From the NCBI GenBank assembly GCA_029778715.1, contig JAKOPT010000081.1:1-42358 (forward strand): a stretch of 42,358 bases of DNA, given 5' to 3'. The stretch's first letter is position 1. Each line of letters begins with the position of its first letter. Of this stretch, positions 27,343 through 37,190 are shown piece after piece. The notes below the pieces were generated by a model. The model did not search any database. It saw nothing but the letters and a program-made list of their open reading frames with translations, and was not told where the DNA came from. This stretch comes from Actinomycetes bacterium. GTDB lineage: Bacteria; Actinomycetota; Actinomycetes; Actinomycetales; Dermatophilaceae. The position numbers and the translations under genes are program-made.

Positions 27343-28142
27343 GAGGACGGCGAGGCGCTCGGCGTCAGTTTGGCGAGGTAGGCCTTGAGCTTGTCCGGGG
27401 TGGCGATGTCGGTGTTGTTGACGATCGTGCCGTTGATCCGGTAGGTCGGCGTGCTCTTGATGCCGTCCTTGCCGAAGGCCGTGGCCTCGACGCTCTTGAG
27501 GTAGTTGACGTACTTGCCGCCGTCGACGCACTTCTGCCAGGTGGTCAGCGCGTCACCGCTGAGTCCGGCCTGGGCGGCGAGCGCCTTCAGACCCTCGCTG
27601 GTCCAACCGGTGCCCTCGCTCGGCTGCTGCAAGTAGGCCAGGTCGTGGAACTCCTGGAACTTGCCCGCGTCGGCCGCACAGTAGGCGCCGTTGCCGGCCT
27701 TCATCGACCCGTCGTTGCGCAGCCGGTCGTCGAGGAAGGTGAGGGTGTTGTAGACGAGTTTGATCTCGCCCTTGCCGGCGAGGTCAGTCAAGGTGGAGCC
27801 GAGGACGCCCTCGAACTGCTGGCAGGCGGGGCACTGGAAGTCCTCGTACACCTCGACGGTCGGCGCACCCGGTGTGAGTTTGGCGTCCTGGAAGGCCGGG
27901 TAGCCGGCGTTGAGGCTGGCGCCCTTGGGGGCTTCCTGCCCGCTGCCGATGATGGCCTTCTGGGCCGAGAGTTGCGACCAGACCACGCCCCCGACGACGG
28001 CGACGATGGCGATCACGGCCACGACCGCGGCGATGACGATCTTGTTGGTCCCGCCACCGGTGCCGCTGGATGCGGCGGCCGCCTGGATCTTGGCTTGGCG
28101 GGCGGTCGCGTCGGGGCGAGAACTCTGGGTGTTCTTTGCCAT
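27339..28142 (-). CDS. membrane-anchored DsbA-family thiol oxidoreductase
   Basis: A 267-aa protein: a cytoplasmic N-terminal segment, one membrane anchor (about 35-57, KIVIAAVVAVIAIVAVVGGVVW) and an extracytoplasmic thioredoxin-fold domain. The redox motif is Cys104-Pro-Ala-Cys107 (EDFQCPACQQFE), with a STPTYRINGTIV cis-Pro loop. It probably introduces disulfides into exported proteins. ATG 28142 has AGGAAG about 9 nt upstream. Its upstream neighbour, a VKOR protein, is the expected partner that would reoxidise it, so the two form a complete oxidative folding pair. Confidence 0.92.
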   Translation of the reverse strand: MAKNTQSSRPDATARQAKIQAAAASSGTGGGTNKIVIAAVVAVIAIVAVVGGVVWSQLSAQKAIIGSGQEAPKGASLNAGYPAFQDAKLTPGAPTVEVYEDFQCPACQQFEGVLGSTLTDLAGKGEIKLVYNTLTFLDDRLRNDGSMKAGNGAYCAADAGKFQEFHDLAYLQQPSEGTGWTSEGLKALAAQAGLSGDALTTWQKCVDGGKYVNYLKSVEATAFGKDGIKSTPTYRINGTIVNNTDIATPDKLKAYLAKLTPSASPSS

Positions 28143-28210
28143 GGTGGGAGTCTTCCTGTTGCAGAGTCGTGGATCAAACGGGAGGGACGAGGGCAAGCCG
28201 GTCCGAGAGG

Positions 28211-28852
28211 TCAGAGGAAGCGGTGCCCCCACTTGAGAAGTTCGAGGACGAGCACGAGCGTGAGCCACGCGATGAGCCCGACGGTGAACCAGCCCTTGTG
28301 GACGAACGCCAGCGCCTTGCGTTGGGCGGTGTCGGAGAGGTAGAGGTTGTTTTCGAGGATGTTCCATTGGGTCATCGAGGTGAAGACGAAGGTCGTCGAC
28401 ACGGTGACGAGCAGGCACCACGGGCACAGCGCGCCGATGACGACCGTCGACTGGTAGAGCAGCCAGTAGGCGAAGATCACCCCGAGCAGGTAGCAGATGT
28501 TGGCCACGAACATGAACCAGCGCGGGAAACGGACCCCGGAGAGGGACGCGACGGCGATGGTCATGACAACCGGCTCGGAGATCAGCCCGAAGAAGGCGTT
28601 GGGGAAGCCGAAGACGTGCGCCTGCCAGGTGGCGCCGACCTTGGCGCAGTCGATCACCGAGTTGATGGAGCAACTGAGCACGACGTCGGGGTTGCGGGCC
28701 AGTTCGATGGCGTCGTAGGACAGCACGAAGGAGGCGAGCAGGCTGAGGGTGGCGAAGACGAGCATTTCGCCGAAGAGAATGATGCGCTTGCGCCGCGGCG
28801 GGGCCACCACCTCCTCCACCTGCGCTCCTCTCGCCGTCGTGACGGCCGTCAT
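28211..28852 (-). CDS. vitamin K epoxide reductase (VKOR) family protein
   Basis: A 213-aa, four- or five-helix membrane protein. The VKOR active-site CPWC is at about residues 144-147 on a helix, and the second Cys pair SCSINSVIDC (about 57-66) lies on the preceding loop. Bacterial VKOR replaces DsbB: it takes electrons from a DsbA-like protein and passes them to quinone. The C-terminal thioredoxin domain of fused VKORs is absent; that role is taken by the separate DsbA-like protein downstream. ATG 28852 overlaps the trpA stop by 4 nt (ATGA). Confidence 0.93.
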   Translation of the reverse strand: MTAVTTARGAQVEEVVAPPRRKRIILFGEMLVFATLSLLASFVLSYDAIELARNPDVVLSCSINSVIDCAKVGATWQAHVFGFPNAFFGLISEPVVMTIAVASLSGVRFPRWFMFVANICYLLGVIFAYWLLYQSTVVIGALCPWCLLVTVSTTFVFTSMTQWNILENNLYLSDTAQRKALAFVHKGWFTVGLIAWLTLVLVLELLKWGHRFL

Positions 28853-29670
28853 CGACGACCCTCACGCACGCCCGCGGCCAGTTCCGCGGTCAACAGGCGC
28901 AACGCCTCCAGGCCCTCATCGAGTTCCCGGGCCTGGATGAGGCACCGCACCAGGGCCGACCCGACGATGACCCCGTCGGCGAACCCGGCGACCTGCGCGG
29001 CCTGGGCCCGGGTGGACACCCCGAGCCCGACACACACCGGGAGGTCGGTCACGGCCCGGGTGCGACGCACGAGGTGCTCGGCTCCCCCGCCGACGGTGTC
29101 GCGGGCCCCGGTCACCCCCATCGTGGAGGCGGCATACACAAAGCCGCGACACGCGGAGGTCACCCGGGTGAGGCGCTCGTCGGTCGAACTGGGCGCGACG
29201 AGGAAGACCCGGTCCAGGCCGTGTCGCTCACTGGCCGCAATCCAGTCGTCGGCCTCGTCGGGGATGAGGTCGGGGGTGATGAGGCCGGCGCCGCCGGCGG
29301 CGGCCAGGCGGGCGGCATACGCGTCGACACCGGAGCGGAGCACCAGGTTCCAGTAGGACATGACGAGCGGGGGAACCCCGGCGGCGCGGACGGCCTTGGT
29401 TGCCGCGAACGTGTCGGCGACCCGGGTGCCGCCGGCGAGCGCGGTCGCGGCGGCGTGCTGGATGACCGGGCCGTCCATGAGCGGGTCGGAGTAGGGCACG
29501 CCGACCTCGACGATGTCGACCCCGGCCTCGACCATGGCCACCATTGCGGCGATCGAGCCCTCGACGGTGGGGTACCCGACGGGGAGGTAGCCGATGAGCG
29601 CGGCGCGACCCTCCGCCCGGCAGGTGTCGAGAACCCCGGCGACGCCGAGGGGGGAGGTGGGGGCGGTCAT
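28849..29670 (-). CDS. trpA: tryptophan synthase alpha chain
   Basis: A 273-aa TIM barrel that cleaves indole-3-glycerol phosphate to indole and glyceraldehyde 3-phosphate. The catalytic Glu and Asp are in [21 protein letters not shown]. The phosphate loop is [16 protein letters not shown], with GVIVGSALV. The start ATG overlaps the trpB stop by 4 nt and its stop overlaps the VKOR start by 4 nt, so all three are probably translated together. Confidence 0.96.
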   Translation of the reverse strand: MTAPTSPLGVAGVLDTCRAEGRAALIGYLPVGYPTVEGSIAAMVAMVEAGVDIVEVGVPYSDPLMDGPVIQHAAATALAGGTRVADTFAATKAVRAAGVPPLVMSYWNLVLRSGVDAYAARLAAAGGAGLITPDLIPDEADDWIAASERHGLDRVFLVAPSSTDERLTRVTSACRGFVYAASTMGVTGARDTVGGGAEHLVRRTRAVTDLPVCVGLGVSTRAQAAQVAGFADGVIVGSALVRCLIQARELDEGLEALRLLTAELAAGVREGRR

Positions 29671-30899
29671 GATTCGTCCTCGTCGAGGAGCCCGAAGTAG
29701 CGGGCCGCGGTGTGCATGTCCTTGTCGCCACGCCCGGAGAGGTTGACCAGGAGCAGGGCGTCCGGCCCGAGTTCGCGGCCGACCTCGAGGGCGCCGGCGA
29801 GCGCGTGCGCCGACTCCAGGGCCGGGATGATGCCCTCGGTGCGGCACAGCAGCGCGAACGCCTCCATGACCTGTTCGTCGGTGGCGTAGCGGTATTCGGC
29901 GCGCCCGGTGTCGCGCAGCCAGGCGTGCTCGGGGCCCACGCTCGGATAGTCCAAGCCCGCCGAGATCGAGTGCGACTCGACGGTCTGGCCGTCCTCGTCC
30001 TGCATGAGGTAGCTCATCGCGCCGTGGAGCACGCCCGGCGAGGCGGTGGCGAACCGGGCGGCATGCCGGCCACTGGGGATGCCCTCGCCCCCGGCCTCGA
30101 TGCCGATGAGGCGCACCCCCGCGTCGGGGACGAACCGGTGGAAGATGCCCATGGCGTTGGATCCGCCGCCGACGCAGGCGATGACGGCGTCGGGGAGGCG
30201 GCCGGTGAGGTCGAGGACCTGGGCGCGCGCCTCGACCCCGATGATCCGGTGGAAGTCGCGGACCATTTCCGGGAAGGGGTGCGGGCCGGTGACCGTGCCG
30301 AGGAGGTAGTGCGTGGTCTCGACGTTGGTCACCCAGTCGCGCAACGCCTCGTTGATGGCGTCCTTGAGGGTGGCGCTGCCGTGTTCGACCGGGACGACCT
30401 GGGCGCCGAGCATCTTCATGCGGGCGACGTTGAGCGCTTGACGCTCGGTGTCGACCTTGCCCATGTAGATGGTGCACTCCAGGCCCATGAGGGCGGCCGC
30501 GGTGGCCGTCGCCACGCCGTGCTGCCCGGCACCGGTCTCGGCGATCACCCGCCGCTTGCCCATCCGCACGGTGAGCAAGGCCTGGGCGAGGACGTTGTTG
30601 ATCTTGTGCGACCCGGTGTGATTGAGGTCCTCGCGCTTGAGGATGACCCGGGCTCCCCCGGCGTGGGCGGCGAACCGGGGCACCTCGGTGATGATCGAGG
30701 GGCGGCCGGTGTAGGTGCGGTGGAGCCGGTCGAGTTCGGCGAGGAAATCCGGGTCGACCATCGCCTTCTGGCGGGCCTCGTCGAGTTCCTCCAGGGCCGG
30801 GATGAGGGCCTCGGGCACGTAGCGGCCCCCGAACGGCCCGAACCGGCCCGTCGTCGCTGCGGGAGTCTCCTCCCCTGGCGCGGTGCTGGGCTGGGTCAT
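29667..30899 (-). CDS. trpB: tryptophan synthase beta chain
   Basis: A 410-aa PLP enzyme joining indole and serine to tryptophan. The family opening is [22 protein letters not shown] Lys is in HTGSHKINN (near residue 96), and the phosphate-binding glycine loop is [10 protein letters not shown]. The C-terminal [12 protein letters not shown] is also typical. It overlaps trpC and trpA by 4 nt at each end. Length is normal for TrpB1. Confidence 0.97.
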   Translation of the reverse strand: MTQPSTAPGEETPAATTGRFGPFGGRYVPEALIPALEELDEARQKAMVDPDFLAELDRLHRTYTGRPSIITEVPRFAAHAGGARVILKREDLNHTGSHKINNVLAQALLTVRMGKRRVIAETGAGQHGVATATAAALMGLECTIYMGKVDTERQALNVARMKMLGAQVVPVEHGSATLKDAINEALRDWVTNVETTHYLLGTVTGPHPFPEMVRDFHRIIGVEARAQVLDLTGRLPDAVIACVGGGSNAMGIFHRFVPDAGVRLIGIEAGGEGIPSGRHAARFATASPGVLHGAMSYLMQDEDGQTVESHSISAGLDYPSVGPEHAWLRDTGRAEYRYATDEQVMEAFALLCRTEGIIPALESAHALAGALEVGRELGPDALLLVNLSGRGDKDMHTAARYFGLLDEDES

Positions 30900-31693
30900 C
30901 GGGGTCCTTTCCCGCCGGCGGCGATGAGCGAGGCCGCTGCCGCGGCCGGGTCGGTGCCCTTGACGAGGGCCTCACCGACGAGGATCGCGTCCGCACCGGC
31001 AGCGGCATACCGGGCGGCATCGGCCGGGCCGGTGATGCCCGACTCGGCCACGGTGACGATGCCCTCGGGGATCAACGGGACCAACTCGCCGAAGACGTCC
31101 GGATGGACCTCGAGGGTCTTGAGGTTGCGGGCATTGACCCCGATCACGGCGGCGCCGGCGTCGACGGCCCGGCGGGTCTCCTCGGCGTCATGCACCTCGA
31201 CGAGCGCGGTCATGCCCAGTTCGTCCACCCGGTGCAGCATCGTGCTCAGTTGGGTGTCGGTGAGCGCGGCGACGATGAGGAGGACGAGGTCCGCCCCATG
31301 GGCCCGAGCCTCCCACAACTGATAGTCGTCGACCATGAAATCCTTGCGCAACACCGGGATATCGACCCGAGCCCGCACCGCGTCCAGATCGGCCAGGGAG
31401 CCGCCGAAGCGGCGCTCCTCGGTGAGGACCGAGATGGCGCTCGCCCCGCCGCGGGCGTAGGCGGCGGCCAGGTGCGCCGGGTCCGGGATCGCGGCAAGTG
31501 GCCCCTTGCTGGGGCTGGCCCGTTTGACCTCGGCGATCAATCCCAGGCCGGGAGCGCGCAGCGCGGCCAGGGCATCGAGCGGTGCGGCCACCTGCTCGAC
31601 CCGGCGTTGCACATCGAGCAACGGAAGGCGGTGTCGGCGCGCGGCCAAGTCGAGGCGCACGCCATCGATGATGGTGTCGAGAACAGTCGTCAT
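30896..31693 (-). CDS. trpC: indole-3-glycerol phosphate synthase
   Basis: A 265-aa TIM barrel catalysing ring closure to indole-3-glycerol phosphate. Motifs are [16 protein letters not shown] with the catalytic Glu-Lys pair, [35 protein letters not shown] and VAESGI. It is a stand-alone enzyme, not fused to TrpF. No trpF is visible here; actinobacteria commonly use the dual PriA enzyme. ATG 31693 is chosen; GTG 31699 would add two residues. No strong ribosome-binding site is seen. Confidence 0.95.
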   Translation of the reverse strand: MTTVLDTIIDGVRLDLAARRHRLPLLDVQRRVEQVAAPLDALAALRAPGLGLIAEVKRASPSKGPLAAIPDPAHLAAAYARGGASAISVLTEERRFGGSLADLDAVRARVDIPVLRKDFMVDDYQLWEARAHGADLVLLIVAALTDTQLSTMLHRVDELGMTALVEVHDAEETRRAVDAGAAVIGVNARNLKTLEVHPDVFGELVPLIPEGIVTVAESGITGPADAARYAAAGADAILVGEALVKGTDPAAAAASLIAAGGKGPR

Positions 31694-31729
31694 CAGCACG
31701 AACAGACCCGGGTCTGCCGGGTCCGGGCG

Positions 31730-31951
31730 TCAGTGGCCGGCAGCAGTGCTCCGGCCGGCGACGCCGTAACCGCGCGCGGCGAGCACCTTGCCGGCGATCA
31801 GGCCGACGACGCCGATGATGCCAGCGGCCACCGCCATCGGGACACTGAGGAAAACCACCGCAAGCGAACCCACACCGAAGGCGGCGACGAGGAGGAGGTT
31901 GCACACCCAGGCGGCGACGCTGTTGCCGTGGTGGTCGTGCTCGGCTGACAT
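31730..31951 (-). CDS. HGxxPAAW family small membrane protein
   Basis: A 73-aa protein beginning MSAEHDHHGNSVAAWVCN, matching the His-Gly-x-x-(Pro/Val)-Ala-Ala-Trp signature used to name this actinobacterial family. Two membrane helices follow (LLLVAAFGVGSLAVVFL and MAVAAGIIGVVGLIAG). The function is unknown. It is regularly found inside actinobacterial trp operons, as here between the Trp-associated membrane protein gene and trpC. ATG 31951 has AGGAGAG upstream. Confidence 0.88.
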   Translation of the reverse strand: MSAEHDHHGNSVAAWVCNLLLVAAFGVGSLAVVFLSVPMAVAAGIIGVVGLIAGKVLAARGYGVAGRSTAAGH

Positions 31952-32014
31952 GGGACTCTCCTGCTCTGCGGCCGGTATGCCGTCGTCGACGACGAGGTGG
32001 TTGGGTCGATTGTG

Positions 32015-32602
32015 TCAGGTCCGCGGCGCGGGTGGAACATCGGTCGGGTCGTGTCCCTCACTGAGGGCCTGCCAATCGGAGTGGACGACTTCGCCGCGCG
32101 CGCCGCGCCCGGTGGTGTCGCCCTCGCGCTCGTAGCGCCGGGTGGGCGCCGGCCAGCGGCGGGCGGCGACGACCGCGCCCACCGCGCCGACGAGCAGGAG
32201 CGCGGTGGCGGCGACGGCGGCATACGCCCAACCGGTCGGGGTGGCCGACACGGCGAGCGATCCGGTCCGGCCGACAGCGGCCGCGGCGAGCGGACCGAGG
32301 ACGTCTCCCCCGCGGAGCACGGCCCGGACCGACAGGGCGAGTGCCCCAGCGGCGGCGAGCGACCCCACGACGAGCACGGCGGGACGCAGTCGCACCCCGA
32401 CGACGAGGGCGGCGATGACCGCGGCGGCGACGATCAGGGCCAACGCGACGGCACCGGGGGCGGCCTGGTTGCCGTCGGCGGTGACCGTGGCCGTCCCCAG
32501 CACGGCGTCGTGGGTGACGCCGGTCAGCCAGGTGCGCCCACCGACGGCGAGCACGACGACGGCCGGGATGAGGACGGCGAGGACGACCTTGGCCCGACTC
32601 AT
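32015..32602 (-). CDS. Trp biosynthesis-associated membrane protein
   Basis: A 195-aa protein with four hydrophobic segments (starting KVVLAVLIPAVVVLAVGG) and a polar C-terminal tail of about 45 residues. Sequence, size and position directly after trpE fit the family named for its presence in actinobacterial trp operons. Biochemical role is unknown; a transporter or assembly role has not been shown from sequence. ATG 32602 overlaps the trpE stop by 4 nt. Confidence 0.88.
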   Translation of the reverse strand: MSRAKVVLAVLIPAVVVLAVGGRTWLTGVTHDAVLGTATVTADGNQAAPGAVALALIVAAAVIAALVVGVRLRPAVLVVGSLAAAGALALSVRAVLRGGDVLGPLAAAAVGRTGSLAVSATPTGWAYAAVAATALLLVGAVGAVVAARRWPAPTRRYEREGDTTGRGARGEVVHSDWQALSEGHDPTDVPPAPRT

Positions 32603-34173
32603 GCGCCCACCTCCGGGACGGTCGTGAGCGCACCCGCGGTGGCGACCGCGCGGAGGGCGGCGGCCGCCTTGGCCAGGCACTCCTCGTATTCGCGGGTGGG
32701 GATCGAGTCGGCGACGATGCCCGCCCCCGCTTGGACATGCGCGACGCCGTCCTTGAGGACGGCCGTGCGGATCGCGATGGCGAGGTCGAGGTCGCCGTGG
32801 AAGTCGAGGTAGCCCACAACCCCGCCGTAGAGGCCGCGGCGGGTGAGTTCGTACCGCTCGATGAGCGCCAGGGCCCGCGGCTTGGGCGCCCCGGAGAGGG
32901 TGCCGGCGGGGAAGGTCGAGACGAGGACGTCGTAGGCGTGCACGTCCGGGGCGAGGTCGCCGACGACGGTGGACTCCAGGTGCATGACGTGGCTGTAGCG
33001 GCGGACCGCCATGAATTCCACGACGTCGACGCTCCCCGGCCGACAGACCCGTTGCAGGTCGTTGCGGCCGAGGTCGACGAGCATGACGTGTTCGGAGCGC
33101 TCCTTGGGGTCGGCGAGCAGCTCCTCCTCCAACCGCACGTCGTCCTCGGGGGACTTCCCGCGCGGCCGTGACCCGGCGATCGGATGGGTGATCGCCTGGG
33201 TGCCGGTCACCCGGACGAGGGCTTCGGGAGAGGACCCGATGACGTCGTATGCCGTGCCGTCGGCGGTGGGGATGCGCAACAGGTACATGTAGGGGCTGGG
33301 GTTGCTCGCCCGCAGCGCCCGGTAGACGTCGAGGGCGTCGGCGGCGCAGTCGAGGGAGAAGCGCTGGGAGAGGACGACCTGGAAGACCTCACCGGCGCGG
33401 ATGTCCTCCTTGGCGTCCTCGACGATCCGCTCGTAGCGCTCGCTCGTGGTGCCGTGGCGCACGCCCGCGAGGGCCGCGGCCACGGCCTTTGCATCGACGA
33501 CAGCCACCGTGGACGGCGCCGGTTGGGCCAGGGCTACCGTCATCGCGTCGAGCCGCTGGACGGCATCGGCCCAGGCCTGTTCGACGCGCTCGTCGGTCGC
33601 GTCGTAGTTGATGGCGTTGGCGATGAGCAGCACCGAGCCGTCGGCGTGGTCGAGGACGGCCAGGTCGGTGGCGAGCATCATGGCCACCTCGGGCAGGCCG
33701 AGGTCGTCGGGCAGGGTCGAGGGCACGCTCTCCCAGCGGCGCACGGCGTCGTAGGAGATCGCCCCGACCATGCCTCCGGTGAGCGGCGGCAGCCCGGCGA
33801 CCGGTTCGGTGGCGAGCACCGCCATCGTCGCGCGCAGGGCATCGGTGGCCGGGCCGGTGGTGGGAACCCCGACCGGAGGGTCCCCGATCCAGTGGGCCTG
33901 GCCGTCGACCTCGGTGAGCGTGGCGTGCGAGGCCACCCCGATGATCGACCACCGCGACCACACCCCGCCGTGTTCGGCCGACTCCAACAAGAAGGTGCCC
34001 GGGCGGGTGCCGGCCAGTTTGCGGTAGAGCCCCACGGGGGTCTCGGCGTCGGCCATCAGGCGGCGCACGACGGGGATGACCCGACGGTCCTGCGCGAGCA
34101 CGGAGAACACGTCGAGACCGGGCCAGGTGGCCCCGAACCCGATGTCGGCGGGCAGCGCGGCGGGGGCGCTCAC
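32599..34173 (-). CDS. trpE: anthranilate synthase component I
   Basis: A 524-aa chorismate-using enzyme making anthranilate with ammonia from a TrpG partner, which is not in the window. The N-terminal part has the inhibitor-site-like [18 protein letters not shown]. The chorismate-binding domain contains [37 protein letters not shown] and [17 protein letters not shown] 34173 overlaps the hisI stop by 4 nt. No leader peptide or attenuator precedes it, since hisI coding sequence runs right up to the start. Confidence 0.96.
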   Translation of the reverse strand: MSAPAALPADIGFGATWPGLDVFSVLAQDRRVIPVVRRLMADAETPVGLYRKLAGTRPGTFLLESAEHGGVWSRWSIIGVASHATLTEVDGQAHWIGDPPVGVPTTGPATDALRATMAVLATEPVAGLPPLTGGMVGAISYDAVRRWESVPSTLPDDLGLPEVAMMLATDLAVLDHADGSVLLIANAINYDATDERVEQAWADAVQRLDAMTVALAQPAPSTVAVVDAKAVAAALAGVRHGTTSERYERIVEDAKEDIRAGEVFQVVLSQRFSLDCAADALDVYRALRASNPSPYMYLLRIPTADGTAYDVIGSSPEALVRVTGTQAITHPIAGSRPRGKSPEDDVRLEEELLADPKERSEHVMLVDLGRNDLQRVCRPGSVDVVEFMAVRRYSHVMHLESTVVGDLAPDVHAYDVLVSTFPAGTLSGAPKPRALALIERYELTRRGLYGGVVGYLDFHGDLDLAIAIRTAVLKDGVAHVQAGAGIVADSIPTREYEECLAKAAAALRAVATAGALTTVPEVGA

Positions 34174-34565
34174 GGCATACCCGCCTCGGTCACGGCGGGC
34201 ACCTCGGCGACCACGGCCGCGAGCGCGCCGGCGTCGAAGCATGTCCGGTCCCCGGTGTGGCAGGCCGCGCCCTCCTGGACGACCCGCACGAGCAGGGCAT
34301 CACCGTCGCAGTCGAGCGCGACCGAGCGGACCCACTGGACGTGCCCGCTCGTGTCGCCCTTGCGCCAGTACTCCTGCCGGGAGCGGGACCAGAACGTCAC
34401 CCGCCCACTGCTCAGGGTGCGGTGGAGGGCCTCGTCGTCCATCCAGCCGAGCATGAGCACGGCCTCGGAGTCGTCGTCCTGGACGATCGCGGCGACCAGC
34501 CCGGCGTCGTCGCGCTTGAGACGGGCGGCGAGGGCGGGGTCGAGGGTCGAGGGGGTCGTCGGCAC
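34170..34565 (-). CDS. hisI: phosphoribosyl-AMP cyclohydrolase
   Basis: A 131-aa zinc enzyme of histidine synthesis that opens the adenine ring of PR-AMP. Motifs are [34 protein letters not shown], metal ligands in DCDGDALLV, and the Cys pair CHTGDRTCF. It is the monofunctional form without a HisE domain. GTG 34565 lies 23 bp after the hisF stop. Its last codons use the CGGCATAC octamer (Gly-Met-Pro in this frame), which runs into the GTGA junction with trpE. Confidence 0.95.
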   Translation of the reverse strand: MPTTPSTLDPALAARLKRDDAGLVAAIVQDDDSEAVLMLGWMDDEALHRTLSSGRVTFWSRSRQEYWRKGDTSGHVQWVRSVALDCDGDALLVRVVQEGAACHTGDRTCFDAGALAAVVAEVPAVTEAGMP

Positions 34566-34588
34566 CGACCCATTGTGCCGTCCCGGGG

Positions 34589-35350
34589 TCAGCGCACGGG
34601 CAGGCCGTCCGCGGCGAGGGCGCCCTTGACCTCGGCGATGGTGAGTTCACCGAAGTGGAAGACGCTCGCGGCGAGGACGGCGTCGGCACCGGCGCGGATG
34701 GCCGGGGCGAAGTGGGCCAGGGTGCCGGCCCCGCCGCTGGCGATGATCGGGATGTCGACCTCGGCGCGCACCGCGGTGATGAGTTCGGTGTCGAACCCGT
34801 CCTTGGTGCCGTCGGCATCCATCGAGTTGAGGAGGATTTCGCCGGCCCCGAGGGCGGCGGCGCGGGCGCACCAGGCGATGGCGTCCATGCCGGTGCGGGT
34901 GCGGCCGCCGTGGGTGGTCACCTCGAACCCGGGTATGCCGTCGGTACGGCGGCGCACGTCGGCGGACAGGACGAGGACCTGGGCCCCGAACCGGTCGGCG
35001 ACCTCGGCGATCAGGGCCGGGCGAGCGATCGCGGCGGTGTTGACACCCACCTTGTCGGCGCCGCTGCGCAGCAGGGTGTCGACGTCGTCGACGGTGCGCA
35101 CTCCCCCGCCGACGGTGAGCGGGATGAACACCTCTTCGGCGGTGCGGCGCACGACGTCGTACATGGTGGCCCGGTCCCCGCTGCTCGCCGTCACGTCGAG
35201 GAAGGTCAACTCGTCGGCGCCCTGCTCGCCGTAGCGGCGAGCCAACTCCACCGGGTCGCCCGCGTCGCGCAGGTTCTCGAAGTTGACGCCCTTGACGACG
35301 CGACCGGCGTCGACGTCGAGGCAGGGGATGACGCGCACAGCAACCGGCAC
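34589..35350 (-). CDS. hisF: imidazole glycerol phosphate synthase cyclase subunit
   Basis: A 253-aa TIM barrel making IGP and AICAR from PRFAR and HisH-delivered ammonia. The N-terminal catalytic Asp12 is in [16 protein letters not shown] and the second catalytic Asp in VLSADVRRR. Phosphate loops are [11 protein letters not shown] and [14 protein letters not shown] 35350 lies 6 nt after TAGATT, indicating a leaderless transcript. It is probably the first gene of the long his-trp run. Confidence 0.96.
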   Translation of the reverse strand: MPVAVRVIPCLDVDAGRVVKGVNFENLRDAGDPVELARRYGEQGADELTFLDVTASSGDRATMYDVVRRTAEEVFIPLTVGGGVRTVDDVDTLLRSGADKVGVNTAAIARPALIAEVADRFGAQVLVLSADVRRRTDGIPGFEVTTHGGRTRTGMDAIAWCARAAALGAGEILLNSMDADGTKDGFDTELITAVRAEVDIPIIASGGAGTLAHFAPAIRAGADAVLAASVFHFGELTIAEVKGALAADGLPVR

Positions 35351-35356
35351 CCCGCC

Positions 35357-35378
35357 AATCTACTCGCCGCCTTAGGGT
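35357..35378. promoter_or_regulatory. back-to-back leaderless -10 elements, hisF / P-loop gene
   Basis: On the minus strand TAGATT (35362-35357) sits 6 nt before hisF GTG. On the plus strand TAGGGT (35373-35378) sits 6 nt before the GTG at 35385. The whole divergent gap is 34 bp, so two polymerases could not easily bind together. Confidence 0.55.
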
Positions 35379-35384
35379 TGATCC

Positions 35385-35966
35385 GTGTGGTTCCAGCTCA
35401 CGGACCCCGCCGATGCCGGCGACGTCGCCCGGGTCGTCGCGGCCGCCCGGGCCGCGACGCCGCGGGCCGGTGGCGTGCGGGTCGTCGCCATCGACGGCCC
35501 GAGCGGGTCGGGCAAGACAACGCTCGCGTTCGGGGTGAGCCAGGAGTTGGGGTGCCCGGTCGCCCATATGGACCAGATCTTCCCGGGCTGGGACGGCCTC
35601 GCCGCCGCGGTCCCGCTGCTCACCACCCAGGTCCTGGAGCCGCTCGCCCGCGGTGAGCAGGCGGCATACCGGGTCTGGGACTGGGACCACGACCGGTGGG
35701 GGGCCACGATCACCCTCCCGGCCCACGACTTCCTCGTCGTCGAGGGCTGCGGGTGCAGCGTCGGGGACGCCGGGGCGTATTCCGCGCTCCGGGTCTGGAT
35801 GGAGGCGCCGCGGGCGACCCGGCTGGCCCGGGGGCTGGAGCGCGACGGGGAGGCGTTCGCCCCGCACTGGCAGCGCTGGGCCGACCAGGAGGACGCCCTG
35901 TATGCCGCGGACCGCACCCGCGAGCGCGCCGACCTCATCATCACGACCGGCGGCGGCGATGGCTAG
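35385..35966 (+). CDS. P-loop NTPase, uridine kinase-like
   Basis: A 193-aa single-domain P-loop protein. Walker A is VVAIDGPSGSGKTTLA (about 36-51). A Walker B-like FLVVEGCGC and a LID-like Arg stretch ATRLARGLERDGEAFAPHWQRW follow. This matches the (d)NMP/uridine kinase-like group often annotated in actinobacteria without a proven substrate. GTG 35385 is supported by TAGGGT at 6 nt, a leaderless arrangement. Its stop overlaps the next gene's ATG by 8 nt. A nucleotide-kinase role near thyA and folA is tempting but unproven. Confidence 0.85.
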   Translation: MWFQLTDPADAGDVARVVAAARAATPRAGGVRVVAIDGPSGSGKTTLAFGVSQELGCPVAHMDQIFPGWDGLAAAVPLLTTQVLEPLARGEQAAYRVWDWDHDRWGATITLPAHDFLVVEGCGCSVGDAGAYSALRVWMEAPRATRLARGLERDGEAFAPHWQRWADQEDALYAADRTRERADLIITTGGGDG

Positions 35967-37167
35967 GCCGCGCCGGGTGGCCGTCGGCGAACTGGGCGCC
36001 CGGGTGGCTCGCGCGTCCCGGTCCGAGGCCCAGCGGCGGCTGGACCGGTTGCGCGAACGGGCCGTCTTCATCGCCCAGTGCGGCGTCGCCGCCGGGCTCT
36101 CGTGGTTCCTCGCCCGCTGGTGGCTCGGCCACCCCGCCCCCGTGTTCGCCCCGGTGACCGCCATCGTGTGCCTCGGCCTGTCCTACGGGCACCGGGTCCG
36201 CCGCGCCCTCGAACTCATGCTGGGCGTCGCGGTCGGCGTCGTCATTGGGGACCTGTTCGTCCAGGTCTTCGGGGCCGGCCCGGGACAGGTCGCGTTCGTC
36301 GTCGCGCTCGCGATGGCCTCCGCCGCCCTCTTGGGGTCGGGGCAACTCATCACCACTCAGGCCGGGGTCCAGGCGTTGTTCGTCATCGGGTATGCCGCGA
36401 CCCCCACCCAGGGCTTGTCCCGCTGGCTGGAGGCGCTCGTCGGTGGGCTGGTCGCCGTGGTGTTCGCGCTCGCGGTGCCGCGCGCGACGTTCACCCGCCC
36501 GCGGGCGGCCCTGACCGACCTGCTCGACGAGATCGTCGACGTGCTCCACGACACCGCGGAGGCGGTGCGGGAGCGTGACGCTGAGGCGCTCAGCGAACTG
36601 CTCGACCGGGGCCGGGCCACCGATGCCACCCTGTCCCAGTTGCGGCAACTCTCCGCCGAGGCCCGCGCGGTCGTGCGCCAGTCACCGTTGCAGCGCCGGC
36701 AGGCCCCCGATGTGCAGCGGGTGAGCGACCTCGTCAGTGGTGTCGATGTCGCCATCCGCAACCTGCGCGTCTTGTTGCGCCGCTCGCTCGCGGCCGTGCG
36801 TCAGGGAGAGCAGATCCAGCCGGAGTTGCCCGCGGTGCTCGATGCCCTCGCCGAGGCGGTGGGTGAGGTGTCCTTCGCCCTGGCCCGGGAACTGGACGCG
36901 CCCGAGCATGCCCGGCGGGCGCTGGTCGCCGTCGGGGAGGCGGCGCGGGTCTTGGCCCCGGCGGGGTTGTCCGCCGAGGTGGTCCGCGCCCAGGTGCGGT
37001 CGATGGTCATCGACCTGCTCGTCGTCACCGGGTTGGACTACGAGGAGGCCCTCGAGGCCCTCGACGCGGTCGCCGAGGACGATGCGTCGGCCGGCGAGCC
37101 CGGCCCGTCGGAGCCCGGCCCGTCGGGGCCGACCGACACGCGGGGGCGCGCCGACCCGCGCCCCTGA
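35959..37167 (+). CDS. FUSC/aromatic acid exporter family membrane protein
   Basis: A 402-aa protein. After a basic N terminus, five or six membrane helices span about residues 35-170 ([18 protein letters not shown], then [24 protein letters not shown], the FUSC signature region). A long soluble, largely helical C-terminal half follows and ends in a Pro/Gly/Ser-rich tail. The ArAE/FUSC family exports aromatic or related small acids; the substrate here is unknown. ATG 35959 overlaps the P-loop gene by 8 nt, so they are probably co-expressed. Confidence 0.88.
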   Translation: MARPRRVAVGELGARVARASRSEAQRRLDRLRERAVFIAQCGVAAGLSWFLARWWLGHPAPVFAPVTAIVCLGLSYGHRVRRALELMLGVAVGVVIGDLFVQVFGAGPGQVAFVVALAMASAALLGSGQLITTQAGVQALFVIGYAATPTQGLSRWLEALVGGLVAVVFALAVPRATFTRPRAALTDLLDEIVDVLHDTAEAVRERDAEALSELLDRGRATDATLSQLRQLSAEARAVVRQSPLQRRQAPDVQRVSDLVSGVDVAIRNLRVLLRRSLAAVRQGEQIQPELPAVLDALAEAVGEVSFALARELDAPEHARRALVAVGEAARVLAPAGLSAEVVRAQVRSMVIDLLVVTGLDYEEALEALDAVAEDDASAGEPGPSEPGPSGPTDTRGRADPRP

Positions 37168-37178
37168 GTCGGTCGCCG

Positions 37179-37184
37179 TATCGT
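37179..37184 (+). promoter_or_regulatory. thyA -10 element, leaderless type
   Basis: TATCGT ends 6 nt before the thyA GTG, in a 23-bp gap after the exporter gene. Transcription would start on the start codon. Confidence 0.5.
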
Positions 37185-37190
37185 GAACTG

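Noticed and set aside
34174..34300. A trp attenuator or leader peptide before trpE
   Set aside because: hisI coding sequence overlaps the trpE start by 4 nt, leaving no leader; no Trp-codon run or alternative hairpins were seen.
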